Notes: a model not told the origin generated them from the letters alone. DNA of 64,000 bases from Sva-07 sp963707515 (GCA_963707515.1 CAVPQI010000001.1:62001-126000); one strand, 5' to 3'; numbered from the stretch's first letter, positions 1 through 9,756 are shown. Numbers and translations are program-made.

Positions 1-2
1 AG

Positions 3-86
3 CTGTCCGACGAGTTCCGCGTCGATCTCGACCGCTCCGTCGGCGAGCTGCGGATGGCCTTCGGCCACGACGCCGTGATGCTCTGA
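3..86 (+). CDS. C-terminal fragment of an unidentified protein
   Basis: The window opens inside an open frame that reads 27 residues (LSDEFRVDLDRS...GHDAVML) to a TGA. The acidic, alternating-codon composition is typical of the coding sequence in this region. Too little remains to assign a family. It ends about 50 bp before the next gene on the same strand. Confidence 0.45.
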   Translation: MSDEFRVDLDRSVGELRMAFGHDAVML

Positions 87-138
87 CGAACAACGCGGCG
101 TTGAGTCAGGTCCGTTCTCAGGTGGCAGAATGGAGTGA

Positions 139-805
139 ATGGCACTTCACGTCACGACCAACGATGCGGCGGCGCTCACCGACGCCGACCTCGACGAACT
201 GGCGTCGATGGAGGAGGCGTTCAGCGTCGGCGAGCTGTCCAAGGCCAAGGAGGACTGGGTCCTGGTCACGATGGCCCGGATCGACGGCAAGCTCCACGGG
301 TTCACGTTCTCCACGCTCGAGCGCATCGGCGGCACGCCGTGCGTGCTGATCGGGCTGATGCGCGTCAAGCGCACGTCGCGCCGCGATCAGGTCCTGCGGG
401 GTCTGATCGGCGAGGCCTACCACCGGGCGCTGATGGCGTTCCCCGACGAGGACGTCGTCGTCGGCTCCCGCTTCGTCAACGCCGACGGCGCTCGAGGCGT
501 TCAAGGAGCTCGACGACGTCACCCCCTCCCCGGGTTCCGCGCCGTCGGCGAGGAGCGGGCGTGGGGCCGCCGGTTGGCCAAGCGCTTCGACGTCGACGGC
601 CGACTACGACGCCAAGTCGTTCGTCGTCCGTCCAGCGGCAGCCGACGGCTTCATCGACCACGAGTCGTCGAAGCCCGAGAAGCTCGACCCCGACGATCGT
701 CGCCATGTTCGACGCAGGTCCCCGTCGCCAAGGGCGGCGTCGCTGGTCGTCTACGGGTGGACGATGGCCGAGGATCTCGTCAAGCTCGGGCAAGCGTTGA
801 CCTGA
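139..805 (+). CDS. Unidentified protein, frameshifted (possible GNAT-like fold)
   Basis: The start MALHVTTNDAAALTDADLDE is clean and the first 115 residues read in one frame. After about 485 the coding pattern moves between all three frames: ALEAFKELDDV, then PGFRAVGEERAWGRRLAKRF, then DYDAKSFVV, and finally SLVVYGWTMAEDLVKLGQALT before the TGA at 803-805. The intact product would be about 220 residues. The N-terminal part (a FTFSTLERIGGTPCVLIGLM strand pair followed by a helix) resembles an acetyltransferase fold, but I see no clear acetyl-CoA loop, so no function is assigned. A weak -10-like CAGAAT ends 7 nt before the ATG. The shifts look like sequencing indels, because downstream genes show the same damage. 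Confidence 0.5.
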
Positions 806-813
806 CGTCCGTC

Positions 814-1452
814 ATGACCGAGTTCGCCGACGTCGTCCGATCCGCGGCGGATGACGCGAGCGTTCGACGCGCGGCCCGATCCCGACGGGCGTGCATCGAC
901 GAGCTCGTCGACCTCGCCGCCCGTGCCCCGAGCGCCGGCAAGACCCAGGGCTGGCACCTCGTCGTGCTCGAGGGCGCCGAGACCGGCCCGCTTCTGGGAC
1001 ATCACGCTGCCCGCCGATGCGGCGCGACTCGTTCCGCTGGCAGCGGCTGCTCGAGCGCACCGGTCATCGCCCTGCCGCTCGCCGACCCCAAGGCCTACGT
1101 CGACCGCTACGCCGAGCCGGACAAGGGGCAGACCGGCCTCGGGACCGGCACCGTCGCGTGGCCGGCGCCGTACTGGACCATCGACGCCTCGATGTCGGTG
1201 ATGACGCTGCTGCTGGCAGCCGAGGACGCCGGGCTCGGCGCCTTGTTCTTCGGAGTGTTCCACGGCGAGCGCGAGCTGCGCCAGCGGCTCGGCGTCCCGC
1301 CCGGGCTGGAGCTGCTGGGGGCGCTGGCGTTCGGCTATCCGGCGGGCGATGCGTCCGGACCGATCGTCGCCGATCCGTCACTCGGTCCGGGGGCGAGCGC
1401 CAACCGGAACCGCCGTCAGGCGCGCCAGATCATCCATCGCGGTCGCTGGTAG
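814..1452 (+). CDS. Nitroreductase-family FMN oxidoreductase, frameshifted
   Basis: Segments in different frames assemble into a nitroreductase: MTEFADVV, MTRAFDARP, IDELVDLAARAPSAGKTQGW (the SAGxxQxW FMN-binding block), a WDITLPAD stretch, then SAPVIALPLADPKAYV and a long intact C-terminal half. That half holds the DASMSVMTLLLAAEDAGLG helix and the GALAFGYP strand usual for the family. Total length would be about 210 residues. Shifts lie near 847, 890, 985, 1020 and 1050. Electron donor and substrate cannot be read from sequence. The stop overlaps the end of the convergent yyaL-like gene by 23 bp. I infer one intact gene in vivo with assembly errors. Confidence 0.7.
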   Translation: MTEFADVVRSAADDASVRRAARSRRACIDELVDLAARAPSAGKTQGWHLVVLEGAETGPLLGHHAARRCGATRSAGSGCSSAPVIALPLADPKAYVDRYAEPDKGQTGLGTGTVAWPAPYWTIDASMSVMTLLLAAEDAGLGALFFGVFHGERELRQRLGVPPGLELLGALAFGYPAGDASGPIVADPSLGPGASANRNRRQARQIIHRGRW

Positions 1453-3535
1453 CCCCGTTGCCGTTGCCGTTGCCGTTGCCGGACACGGCGTCGGGCGGCT
1501 GCCCCGTCGGCGCCGCCGTACGGGTGATCGTCACCTTGCGCCCGGTGATCAGCTCGGCGAGCCCTTCGAGGGTGTCCTGCGGCGCCTGGCAGCCGTAGTC
1601 GCGGCACACGTAGGCGAAGCCGTCCTCGCGATCCGACCACAGCGGCGAGTCGTACGGCTCACCCCAGGCCAGCACGAGATCGGGCCGCCAGATCGTCTGC
1701 ACCAGGCGAACCAGGTCGGGGCGATCGCCGATGACGACGACCTCGGTCGCCCCGCGCCGCCGGAACTCGACGGCGACGAGGGCGTTGGCGAAGCGCCGCC
1801 GGCGCCTCTTCGATCACGGCGCCGACGAGCTGCAGGATGCGGTCGGCCTGGTGGGCATAGCGCTGCTCGCCGGTGAGCGCGGCGAGGCGGTACAGGGCGT
1901 TGGCGGCGGTCGAGTTGGCCGACGGCGTCGCGTCGTCGAGCAGGTCCTTCTGGCGGACGATGAGGGTCTCCTCGTCGTCGGCGGTGGTGAACAGCCCGCC
2001 GTGGTCGACGTCCCAGAACCAGTCGAGCATCGTGTCGGCGGTCGCCGATGCCTCGGCGATCCAGCGAGCCTGGCCGGTCGCCTCGGCGAGGCGGGTGAAG
2101 GCGTCGACGAGCGCGGCGTGGTCGGCGGCGAGCGCGTCGTGGCGGGCGGGCGGCGTGCCGTCGGCGTGCCAGCTGCGGAACCAGCGGCCGTTGTCACCGC
2201 GCAGCTCGCGGCAGCAGGAACTCGCCGTTGGCGACGGCGACGTCGAGCCAGTCGCGTCGCGCCGAACATCGCCGCCAGCCTCGGTCAGCGACGACAGGAA
2301 CAGGGCGTTCCACTCGGTGAGCACCTTGTCGTCGAGGCCGGGTCGGGGGCGCAGGGCGCGGGCGGCGAGGAGCCGGCGGCGGGCGTCGTCGAGCTCGGCC
2401 GGCATCGCCAGTTGGCCCCGGGCGTGGAGCCGGTTGGGGATCGAACGACCGTCGAAGTGGCCTTCGTCGGTGATGCCGTACCAGGTGATCAACGCCTCGA
2501 CGGTCGCCGGGTCGACGTCGGTGAGCGCCCGGCGCACCTCGTCGGGGGTCCATGTCGTGGAACCACCCCTCGACGCTCTCGCCGTCGGGCGTCAGCGAGT
2601 CGGCGTCCTCGGCCGAGTAGAAGCCGCCGTCGGGGTGGCGCAGTTCGGTGACGACGTAGTCGATCGTCTCCTCGACGACCTGGCGCCACTGCGGTCGTCC
2701 GAACACGGCGAACGCCCGGCCGTAGATGCCGCACGAGCAGCGCCTGGTCGTAGAGCATCTTCTCGAAGTGCGGGACGAGCCACTCGCGGTCGGTCGAGTA
2801 GCGGGCGAACCCGCCGCCGACGTGGTCGTACATGCCGCCCGAGCACATCGCGTCGAGGGTCGTGCCGATGATCTTGGCCAGTGGCTCGGCCCCGTTGGTC
2901 ATGTAGGCGCGCAAGATGAGGTCGAGGTTGAACGTCGACGGGAACTTCGGTGCCGTGCCGAAGCCGCCCCACTCGGCGTCGAACGCCCGGGCCAGACCCT
3001 GCAGCAAGGCGTTGAGCTGTTCGAGGCCGGGCAGCTCGTCGATCGGCTTCGTCTTCGACGTGCGTGCGACGGCCTCGAGCAGGGTGGCGACGTTCTTGCG
3101 GACGTCGTCGGGCTTGGTGCGGTAGGCGTCGGTGACCGCGCCAAGGACCTGGGCGAACGTGCCCTTGGGGAAGTACGTCCCGCCGTAGAACGGCTCACCG
3201 TCGGGGGTGAGGAACATCGTCATCGGCCAGCCGCCGCGACCGGTCATCGCCTGCACGGCGTCCATGTAGAGGCTGTCGACGTCGGGCCGCTCTTCGCGGT
3301 CGACCTTGACGTTGACGAAGCCGGCGTTCATCAGCGCCGCCGTGTCGGCGTCCTCGAAGCACTCGTGGGCCATGACGTGGCACCAGTGGCACGCCGAGTA
3401 GCCGACCGACAGCAGGATCGGCACGTCGCGCTCACGGGCGGCAGCGAACGCCTCCTCGCCCCAGGGGTACCAGTCGACCGGGTTGTCCCGGTGCTGTCGC
3501 AGGTACGGGGACGTCTCGTCGGCGAGCCGGTTCAC
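1430..3535 (-). CDS. YyaL/SPATA20-type thioredoxin-domain protein (DUF255), frameshifted
   Basis: The N-terminus reads VNRLADETSPYLRQHRDNPV with WYPWGEEAF, then the diagnostic SACHWCHVMAHECF motif (a thioredoxin-like CxxC-type site) and REERPDVD, GGWPMTMFLTP, GGTYFP and HVGGGFARYS blocks. The second half is the six-hairpin glycosidase-like domain (LTEWNALFLSSLTEAG, DDATPSANS) and ends VCRDYGCQAP. About 700 residues are expected, against roughly 670 for the family. The frame changes near 2735, 2545, 2230-2280 and 1800, all consistent with indels. The family may use thiols or sugars, but its substrate is not settled. GTG is chosen because a TACGGT box ends 7 nt upstream. The C-terminus encodes a short Gly-Asn repeat from CCGTTG units. 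Confidence 0.8.
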
Positions 3536-3542
3536 GCCGTCG

Positions 3543-3548
3543 ACCGTA
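3543..3548 (-). promoter_or_regulatory. Putative -10 box (TACGGT) of the yyaL-like gene
   Basis: TACGGT on the minus strand ends 7 nt before the GTG at 3535 and there is no Shine-Dalgarno. This fits a leaderless transcript. I see no convincing -35. Confidence 0.5.
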
Positions 3549-3578
3549 CCGCCCGGGGTGGCGGAGCAGGCGACGGGC

Positions 3579-4351
3579 TCAGGCGCCGATGGCGTGGAAG
3601 CCGCCGTCGACGTGGATGATCTCGCCGGTGGTCGCCGGGAACCAGTCCGACAGCAGCGCGACGCAGGCTCGGGCGACCGGCTCCGAGTCGGTGACGTCCC
3701 AGCCGAGCGGCGCCCGCTCGTCCCACACGTCCTCGAACTTGGCGAAGCCGGGGATCGACTTCGCCGCCATCGTCTTGCACCGGGCCGGCGGCGATCAGGT
3801 TGGACGCGGATGCCCTGCGGGCCGAGCTCCTGGGCGAGGTAGCGCGACGACGCTCTGCAGCGCCGACTTGGCCACGCCCATCCAGTTGTAGGCCGGCCAC
3901 GCCTGGCGGTCGTCGAAGTCGAGGCCGACGAACGCACCGCCTTCGCCCATCAGCGGCACGAAGGCGTCGGCCAGCGCCTTCAGCGAGTAGGCCGACACGT
4001 GGATCGCGACGGCCACGTCGTCCCACGGGGCGCCCAGGAAGTCCTCACCGAGGCACGACTCGGGGGCGAAGCCGATGGCGTGCAGCACGCCGTCGACGCG
4101 GCCCCACTTGGCGTCGAGCGCCTCACGCACGGCGACGACGTGTTCGGGGACGGTGACGTCGAGCTCGAAGCACGTCGATGCCGTCGCCGCAGCTTGCGCG
4201 CCGTGCGCTGCGTGAGGCTGAGGCCACGTCCGGCGCCGGTGAGGACGATCTCGGCGCCCTCGTCGAGCGCCAGCCGGGCGACGCCGAACGCCAGCGAGGC
4301 GTCGGTGAGCACGCCGGTGACCACGATCTTCTTGCCGTCGAGCAGACCCAT
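3579..4351 (-). CDS. fabI: Enoyl-[acyl-carrier-protein] reductase (NADH), FabI/InhA type, frameshifted
   Basis: This enzyme catalyses the last reduction of each FAS-II elongation round. The start MGLLDGKKIVVTGVLTDASL matches InhA closely (GLLDGKRILVSGIITDSSI), including the NAD-binding Gly/Ser loop. Next come HAIGFAPES, then the active-site block PAYNWMGVAKSAL, which carries the catalytic Tyr and Lys with InhA-like spacing. The C-terminus LLSDWFPATTGEIIHVDGGF is also diagnostic. Length would be about 257 residues. Frame changes near 4175 and at 3785-3840 break the open frame. An enzyme this central is unlikely to be a pseudogene, so assembly error is inferred. It is divergent from the F420:NADP reductase gene, with 112 bp between them. 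Confidence 0.85.
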
Positions 4352-4358
4352 GCCCGGC

Positions 4359-4364
4359 ACCGTA
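4359..4364 (-). promoter_or_regulatory. Putative -10 box (TACGGT) of fabI
   Basis: TACGGT on the minus strand lies 7 nt before the fabI ATG, predicting a leaderless or near-leaderless mRNA. It sits in the 112-bp divergent interval shared with the F420:NADP reductase gene. Confidence 0.5.
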
Positions 4365-4463
4365 GATGATCGGACCGCGACGGCCATGGGAAGCCCGACC
4401 TGTGACGCGTGGCGACGGCCTCGCAGATGGGTCGCACGACCGCCGGTGTGCCACGCTGTGCCG

Positions 4464-5150
4464 ATGCGCATCGGCATTCTCGGGGGGACCGGACCCGCAG
4501 GCAGCGGCCTCGCGGCTCGACTCGCCAGCGTCGGGTATCCGACGTCGTGATCGGCTCGCGATCGAAGTACCGGGCGATGGAGACACGCGACGAGCTGATC
4601 GGCAAGTGGCCCGACCTCGCCGATCTGCTCGAATGCGGCGACAACGCCGCCGCCGCCGGCGTGCGACGTCGTGGTGATCGCCACGCCGTGGGACTCCGCT
4701 GCCACGCACGGCGCAGGAGCACGAACGGGCGCTCGCCGGCAAGGTCGTCATCTCCATGGCCAACGCCCTGGTGCGGGTGGCAAGGAGTTCCAGCCGCTGG
4801 TGCCGCCGCGCGGCAGCGTCGCCGCCCACGTGCAGGCCGCCGTGCCGCGATGTCGCGTCGTCGCCGCCTTCCACCACCTGCCGGCGACGGAGCTCGGCCA
4901 CATCGACCAGCCGATCGACTCCGACGTGTTGATCTGCGGCGACGACGCCCGATGCGGTGCGCACGGTCGGCGAGATCGTCGCCAAGATCCCCGGGCTGCC
5001 GCCCGCTCGACGCCGGCGAGCTGTCCAACGCGACGGCGATCGAGGCGTTCACGGCGGTGCTGCTTGCAGCTCAACGTCCGCTACAAGACCCGCGTCGCGC
5101 CGAAGTTGACGGGAATCAAGACCGACCCCGCGCCGGTTGACGCCGGCTGA
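4464..5150 (+). CDS. npdG: NADPH-dependent F420 reductase (F420H2:NADP oxidoreductase), frameshifted
   Basis: The protein transfers hydride between NADP and the deazaflavin cofactor F420. MRIGILGGTGPAGSGLAARL is the Rossmann dinucleotide loop. It is followed by VVIGSRSKYRAME, VVVIATPWDSAA, KVVISMAN and the family signature block around AAFHHLPATEL. The end reads LDAGELSNATAIEAFTA and LNVRYKTRVAPKLTGI. About 229 residues, as usual. Frame changes occur near 4547, 4660, 4710, 4775, 4955, 4995 and 5065. The stop overlaps the mshC start (ATGA), so the two are likely co-translated. It implies an F420-using organism. Confidence 0.85.
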
Positions 5151-6276
5151 TGCGCCTCTACGACACCGCGCGACGCGGCCGTCGTCCCGTTCGAACCGAA
5201 CGACCACGTCTTGATGTACACGTGCGGCATCACGCCGTACGACGCCACCCACCTCGGCCACGCCGCGACGTTCATCGCCTACGACGTGCTGCAGCGACGG
5301 CTGATCGATCGCGGTCACACGGTGCGCTGCGTGCGCAACGTCACCGACGTCGACGATCCGTTGTTCGCCAAGGCCCGCCAGCTCGGCGTCCACTACCTCG
5401 ACCTGGCAGCGGGGGAGGAGGCCCGCTTCGAGCGGCGACATGGAGGCGCTCAACGCGCTGCCCGTGGCCTCGAGCCCGCGTGCGTCGTCGGCGATCCCCG
5501 ACATCCGTGGCTTCATCGGGATGGTCCTCGATCGCGGGTTCGCCTACGAGGCCGGCGGCTCGGTGTACTTCGACGTCACCAAGTTCGAGTCGTTCGGCAC
5601 GCTCAGCCACTACAGCGCCGACGAGATGCTGATCCTGGCCAAGGAGCGCGGCGGCAACATCGACGATCCGCACAAGCGTTCACCGCTCGACTTCGTGCTC
5701 TGGCAGCCGTCGGCCGACGACGAGCCGTCGTGGGACACGATGTGGGGTGCCGGGCGTCCGGGCTGGCACATCGAGTGCTCGGCGCTGGCGCTGCGCGAGC
5801 TCGGCACGACGATCGACCTGCACGGCGGCGGCGCCGACCTGATCTTCCCGCACCACGAGTGCGAGCGGGCGCAGTCCGAGGCCGCCACCGGCGAGCTGTT
5901 CGTCCGGCACTGGATGCACACCGCGCTGATCCGCAAGGACGGCGAGAAGATGTCGAAGAGCCTCGGCAACCTGGTCTTCGTCGACAAGCTCCGCGAGACC
6001 TGGGATCCGCGGGCGATCCGACTGGCGATCATCGAGCACCACTACCGCACCGAGTGGGAGTGGGACGACGAGCTGATGCCGCGCAACGCCGCCCGCCTCG
6101 ACGCCTGGAACCGCCGTCCGGCGCGCAACCCCGAGCTCGTCGACGAGGTCCGCGCCCGGCTCGACGACGACCTCGACACGCCGGGGGCGCTGGCCGCCAT
6201 CGATGCCGCCGCCGCCCGCGGTGACGGCGTCCGCGACGCCGCCGCCCTGCTCGGCGTCGATCTCGACGCCGCCTGA
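5150..6276 (+). CDS. mshC: L-cysteine:1D-myo-inositol 2-amino-2-deoxy-alpha-D-glucopyranoside ligase (MshC), frameshifted
   Basis: MshC joins cysteine to GlcN-inositol in mycothiol synthesis, using ATP to form cysteinyl-AMP. It is a paralogue of cysteinyl-tRNA synthetase. The block TCGITPYDATHLGHAATF is MshC-like (CysRS has CHIGH). GWHIECSAL, FPHHECERAQ and the first Cys supply the zinc ligands, and EKMSKSLGN is the KMSKS loop. Frames change near 5172 and 5432; the remaining 280 residues are intact. At about 375 residues it is slightly shorter than mycobacterial MshC (about 410), mainly at the C-terminus. CysS is the alternative, but the ATHLGHAAT signature and the short C-terminus favour MshC. 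Confidence 0.8.
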
Positions 6277-6291
6277 CCGGCGCGTCAGGCG
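6270..6291. terminator. Hairpin shared by the convergent mshC and plsC stops
   Basis: A 7-bp inverted repeat (CGCCTGA / TCAGGCG, 8-nt loop) contains the TGA of mshC on one arm and the stop of the plsC-like gene on the other. There is no T tract. A bidirectional terminator role is inferred. Confidence 0.4.
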
Positions 6292-7100
6292 CTGCCGACG
6301 AGGGTGAGGTGGCGGTCGTCGACCTGTTCGGCGTCGGGGTCGGGGTCGGGGGAGCGATCGACGACGGAGGCGACGTGGGCGGCGATCGTCGGCTCGGCCT
6401 CGGCGATCGAGCCGGCATAACGATTGACGTACGACTGCCCGGTCATCTCCCGGATCTCGTACATCACCTCGTCGATCATCGACCGCCAGGCGAGGTGCTC
6501 GGCGCCACGACCGCGGTAGCGGGAGGGATGAACCGGCCGACCGATCTCGATCCGACATTGGCGAAACGGCTTCGGCGCCTTCGAGTCGGGCGGCTGGATC
6601 TCGTCGGTGCCGACGATCCCGACCGGAAAGATCGGGCAGTCGAGCTTCATCGCCAAGCGGGCGGCGCCCGTGCGGCCCTTGTACAGCTCGCCGGTGCGGC
6701 TGCGCGTGCCCTCGGGAAAGATGCCGAACAGCTCGCCGCGCCGCAGCACCCGCTCGGCGGTGTCGAGGGCAGCGGTGCTCTTGTCGCCACCGGAGCGGTC
6801 GATCGGGATCATGCCCATCGCCGGGAACAGGAACTTCGTCTTCCACGAGTCCATGTACTCGGCCTTGCCGACGAAGGAGATGTTGCGCGGCAACGTCAGC
6901 ATGAGGAACGCCGAGTCGAGGAAGCTGATGTGGTTGGGGCACAGGATCGCCGGCGAGTCGACGGGCAGCCGTTCGTACCCGCGGCGCTCGATGTCCCAGA
7001 TCCGGCAGGCGAACGGCGCCAGCAGGCGGCGGGCGCGACGCTGCATCGCACCTGCTCCGTCTGCGTGGGCTTCCTCCCCGTGCCCGTCGGCGGTCGCCAT
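6285..7100 (-). CDS. plsC: 1-acyl-sn-glycerol-3-phosphate acyltransferase family protein (PlsC)
   Basis: An acyltransferase that probably makes phosphatidic acid from lysophosphatidate at the inner membrane face. The catalytic NHISFLD (HX4D) block is near residue 58, and the substrate motif FPEGTRSRTG is near residue 125. PVGIVGTDEI follows as block IV. The protein is 271 residues and has no obvious long transmembrane segment, as for short PlsC forms. The start is set at MATADGHGEE because a TACTGT box ends 7 nt upstream; an upstream in-frame ATG at 7142 would add 14 residues. It converges on mshC with an 8-bp gap. Confidence 0.8.
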   Translation of the reverse strand: MATADGHGEEAHADGAGAMQRRARRLLAPFACRIWDIERRGYERLPVDSPAILCPNHISFLDSAFLMLTLPRNISFVGKAEYMDSWKTKFLFPAMGMIPIDRSGGDKSTAALDTAERVLRRGELFGIFPEGTRSRTGELYKGRTGAARLAMKLDCPIFPVGIVGTDEIQPPDSKAPKPFRQCRIEIGRPVHPSRYRGRGAEHLAWRSMIDEVMYEIREMTGQSYVNRYAGSIAEAEPTIAAHVASVVDRSPDPDPDAEQVDDRHLTLVGSA

Positions 7101-7107
7101 GGGCGAC

Positions 7108-7113
7108 ACAGTA
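7108..7113 (-). promoter_or_regulatory. Putative -10 box (TACTGT) of plsC
   Basis: TACTGT on the minus strand ends 7 nt before the chosen ATG at 7100, a leaderless arrangement. It supports this start over the upstream ATG. Confidence 0.5.
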
Positions 7114-7215
7114 GAGCGCACAAGCGCACATTTGAAGAGCACGATGTGAACTGTCCGAGAACAGCGGGCGTGGGTGCGGCGACGAATCGTGGCGACGGCG
7201 CAGGCAGCGGGCTCG

Positions 7216-7221
7216 TAACCT
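7216..7221 (+). promoter_or_regulatory. Putative -10 box (TAACCT) of thrS
   Basis: TAACCT ends 9 nt before the thrS ATG and there is no Shine-Dalgarno. It would drive the thrS-HIT-pgsA operon as a leaderless mRNA. No T-box-like leader can fit in this space. Confidence 0.5.
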
Positions 7222-7230
7222 GATCAACGC

Positions 7231-9228
7231 ATGTCGAACATCACGGTCTCTCTCCCCGACGGCTCCGAGCGAGAGCTCGCCGACGGGTCCACGGCGCTCG
7301 ACCTGGCCGCCTCGATCGGCTCGGGCCTGAAGAAGGCCGCCGTCGCCGCGGTCGTCAACGGCACCGAGACCGACCTCACCGCGCCGTTGCCCGACGGCGC
7401 CGAGGTGGCGATCATCACGGCGAACACCGAAGCCGGCCGCCACGTGCTCCGCCACTCCACGGCCCACGTCCTGGCCCAGGCGGTCACCCGCCTGTTCCCC
7501 GGCGCCAAGTTCTCGATCGGTCCGGCGATCGAGAACGGCTTCTACTACGACTTCGAGCTGCCCGGCGGGCGGACGTTCAACGACGACGACCTCGAGCGGA
7601 TCGAGGCCGAGATGCGCGAGATCGTCAAGTCGAACCAGCCGTTCGAGCGTTCCGAGATGTCGATGGCCGACGCCAAGGAGCTGTTCGCCGACCAGCCGTA
7701 CAAGGTCGAGATCATCGAGCGCGTCGAGTCGGCCCGCGATGGGACGGGCACAGCCGACAGCTCCGACGCCACCGAGATCAGCACCGACGGCGTGATCAGC
7801 ACCTATCGCAACTCCGACACCTTCGTCGACATGTGCGTCGGACCCCACGTGCCGTCCACGGGCAAGCTCGGCTTCTTCAAGCTGCAACGCGTGTCGGGCG
7901 CCTACTGGCGTGGCAACGAGAAGGGCCCGATGCTGCAGCGCATCTACGGCACGGCGTGGGAGTCGAAGCAGGCGCTCGCCGATCACCTCCATCAGCTCGA
8001 AGAGGCCGCCAAGCGCGACCATCGCAAGCTGGCGACCGAGCTCGACCTGCTCAGCTTCCCGCACGTGCTCGGCGGTGGGCTCGCCGTGTGGCACCCCAAG
8101 GGCGCCATCGTGCGCAAGCTGATCGAGGACTACAGCCGCCTGCGCCACCAGAACGGCGGCTACGACTTCGTCTACACGCCGCACCTCGCCAACGCCAAGC
8201 TGTTCGAGACGTCGGGCCACCTCAGCTTCTATGCCCACGGCATGTACCCGCCGATGGAGATGGACAACGGCACGTACTACCCGAAGCCGATGAACTGCCC
8301 GATGCACTGCCTGATCTACGCCAGCCGGCAGCGCAGCTACCGCGAACTGCCGTTGCGGCTGTTCGAGCTCGGCACCGTCTACCGCTACGAGCGGGCGGGC
8401 ACGCTGCACGGGCTGATGCGCATCCGCGGTTTCACGCAAGACGACAGCCACATCTTCTGCACCCGCGAGCAGCTCGCCGACGAGGTCGCCAGCCTGCTCG
8501 ACTTCATCCTCTCGGTGCTGCGTGCCTTCGGCTTCGACGACTTCACGTTCAACCTGTCGACGAAGGACCCGGAGAAGTTCGTCGGCAGCGACGAGATCTG
8601 GGACGAGGCGACCGAGGCGTTGCGCAAGGCGCTCGACAAGCACGGCCTGGAGTACGGCATCAAAGAGGGCGACGCCGCGTTCTACGGTCCGAAGATCGAC
8701 GTCGACGTGCGCGACGCCATCGGGCGGGCCTGGCAGCTGTCGACGATCCAGTGCGACTTCAACCACCCCGAGCGTTTCGACCTCGAGTACGTCGGCGCCG
8801 ACAACAACCGGCACCGCCCGATCATGCTGCACCGCGCCCTGCTGGGGTCGGTGGAGCGGTTCTTCGGCGTGCTCCTCGAGCACTACGCCGGCGCCTTCCC
8901 GACGTGGCTGGCTCCGGTGCAGGTGCGCGTGCTCCCGGTCGCCGAAGCGCACGAGGCGTATGCGGCGAGCGTCGTCGAGCGGCTCGCCGCGGCCGGCGCC
9001 CGGGTCGACCTGGTGTCGGCCGACGACGGGCTCGGCAAACGGATCCGGGCGGCCAAGATGGAGAAGCTGCCGTACGTGCTCGTCGTCGGTGAGGAGGACA
9101 TCGAGAACCGCACCGTCGGTGTCAACCCACGCGGCGGCGAGGTCGAGCGCGGCGTGCCGGTCGAGGTGTTCGTCGAGCGATTCCTCGCCGAGGTCGCCGA
9201 CGCCGAGACCGCCGCCCTCCAGGCCTGA
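7231..9228 (+). CDS. thrS: Threonyl-tRNA synthetase
   Basis: It charges tRNA-Thr. The 665-residue protein has an N-terminal TGS domain (residues 1-65, ITVSLPDGSERELADGSTAL) and the N2 editing domain with HSTAHVLAQAV near residue 75. The class II core follows, with motif 2 (RYERAGTLHGLMRIRGFTQD), zinc-site MNCPMHC near residue 355, and motif 3 (HRALLGSVERFFGVLLEH). The anticodon-binding domain ends ENRTVGVNPRGGEVERG. Length and domain order are standard. It leads the operon and its TGA overlaps the ATG of the HIT gene, the same neighbour order as in mycobacteria. Confidence 0.97.
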   Translation: MSNITVSLPDGSERELADGSTALDLAASIGSGLKKAAVAAVVNGTETDLTAPLPDGAEVAIITANTEAGRHVLRHSTAHVLAQAVTRLFPGAKFSIGPAIENGFYYDFELPGGRTFNDDDLERIEAEMREIVKSNQPFERSEMSMADAKELFADQPYKVEIIERVESARDGTGTADSSDATEISTDGVISTYRNSDTFVDMCVGPHVPSTGKLGFFKLQRVSGAYWRGNEKGPMLQRIYGTAWESKQALADHLHQLEEAAKRDHRKLATELDLLSFPHVLGGGLAVWHPKGAIVRKLIEDYSRLRHQNGGYDFVYTPHLANAKLFETSGHLSFYAHGMYPPMEMDNGTYYPKPMNCPMHCLIYASRQRSYRELPLRLFELGTVYRYERAGTLHGLMRIRGFTQDDSHIFCTREQLADEVASLLDFILSVLRAFGFDDFTFNLSTKDPEKFVGSDEIWDEATEALRKALDKHGLEYGIKEGDAAFYGPKIDVDVRDAIGRAWQLSTIQCDFNHPERFDLEYVGADNNRHRPIMLHRALLGSVERFFGVLLEHYAGAFPTWLAPVQVRVLPVAEAHEAYAASVVERLAAAGARVDLVSADDGLGKRIRAAKMEKLPYVLVVGEEDIENRTVGVNPRGGEVERGVPVEVFVERFLAEVADAETAALQA

Positions 9229-9752
9229 TGCTCGAACGCATCTGGTCGGGCTGGCGGTCGAGCTACGTCGACGGCGCCACGGTGCGCCGCGGACCGGAGG
9301 CCGACGACGCGCCGGCTGCCGGCAGCGTGTTCACCCGCCTGCTCGAGTCCGGCGCCGACGACGAGACGACGCACATCGTCCACCGCAGCGCGACGTGCTT
9401 CGTGGTGGTCAACATCTTCCCGTACACGTCGGGCCATGTGCTGGTGGTGCCGTACCGCGAGGTCGCCGACCTGATGGACCTGTCGGCCGAGGAGTCAGCC
9501 GACCTGTGGGCGACCGTCACGGCCACCGTCGACGTCGTGCGCCGGGCCTACCGCCCCGACGGGATGAACGTCGGCCTCAACCTCGGGCGCCCGTCGGGCG
9601 GTTCGGTCCCCGAGCACCTGCACGTCCACGTCGTGCCCCGCTGGACCGGCGACTCGAACTTCATGACGGCGATCTCCAACACCCAGACGCTGCCGGAATC
9701 GATCCACGACACGGCGGCACGCCTGCGGCGAGCCTGGCGCGAGGCCGAGTGA
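9228..9752 (+). CDS. HIT-family hydrolase/phosphorylase (Rv2613c-like Ap4A phosphorylase)
   Basis: The protein carries the histidine triad HLHVHVVPRW near residue 128, and upstream the paired strands TCFVVVNIFPYTSGHVLVVP of the fold. It is 174 residues. The segment after the triad (GDSNFMTAISNTQTLPESI) matches the mycobacterial enzyme found at the same place after thrS, which cleaves diadenosine tetraphosphate by phosphorolysis. That specific activity is inferred from synteny and similarity. The ATG overlaps the thrS stop (TGATG), so translation is probably coupled. Confidence 0.85.
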   Translation: MLERIWSGWRSSYVDGATVRRGPEADDAPAAGSVFTRLLESGADDETTHIVHRSATCFVVVNIFPYTSGHVLVVPYREVADLMDLSAEESADLWATVTATVDVVRRAYRPDGMNVGLNLGRPSGGSVPEHLHVHVVPRWTGDSNFMTAISNTQTLPESIHDTAARLRRAWREAE

Positions 9753-9756
9753 GCCG

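Noticed and set aside
1456..1482. CCGTTG microsatellite as a phase-variation site
   Set aside because: The unit is 6 bp, so changes keep the frame; it only alters a Gly-Asn tail.
7101..7230. T-box leader of thrS
   Set aside because: The likely -10 lies 9 nt before the ATG, so no leader is transcribed, and no T-box sequence is seen.
5680..8952. Very long open frame on the minus strand opposite thrS and mshC
   Set aside because: It is the antisense shadow of GC-rich codons. The plus strand encodes intact ThrRS with all motifs, and the minus frame has no recognised domain.
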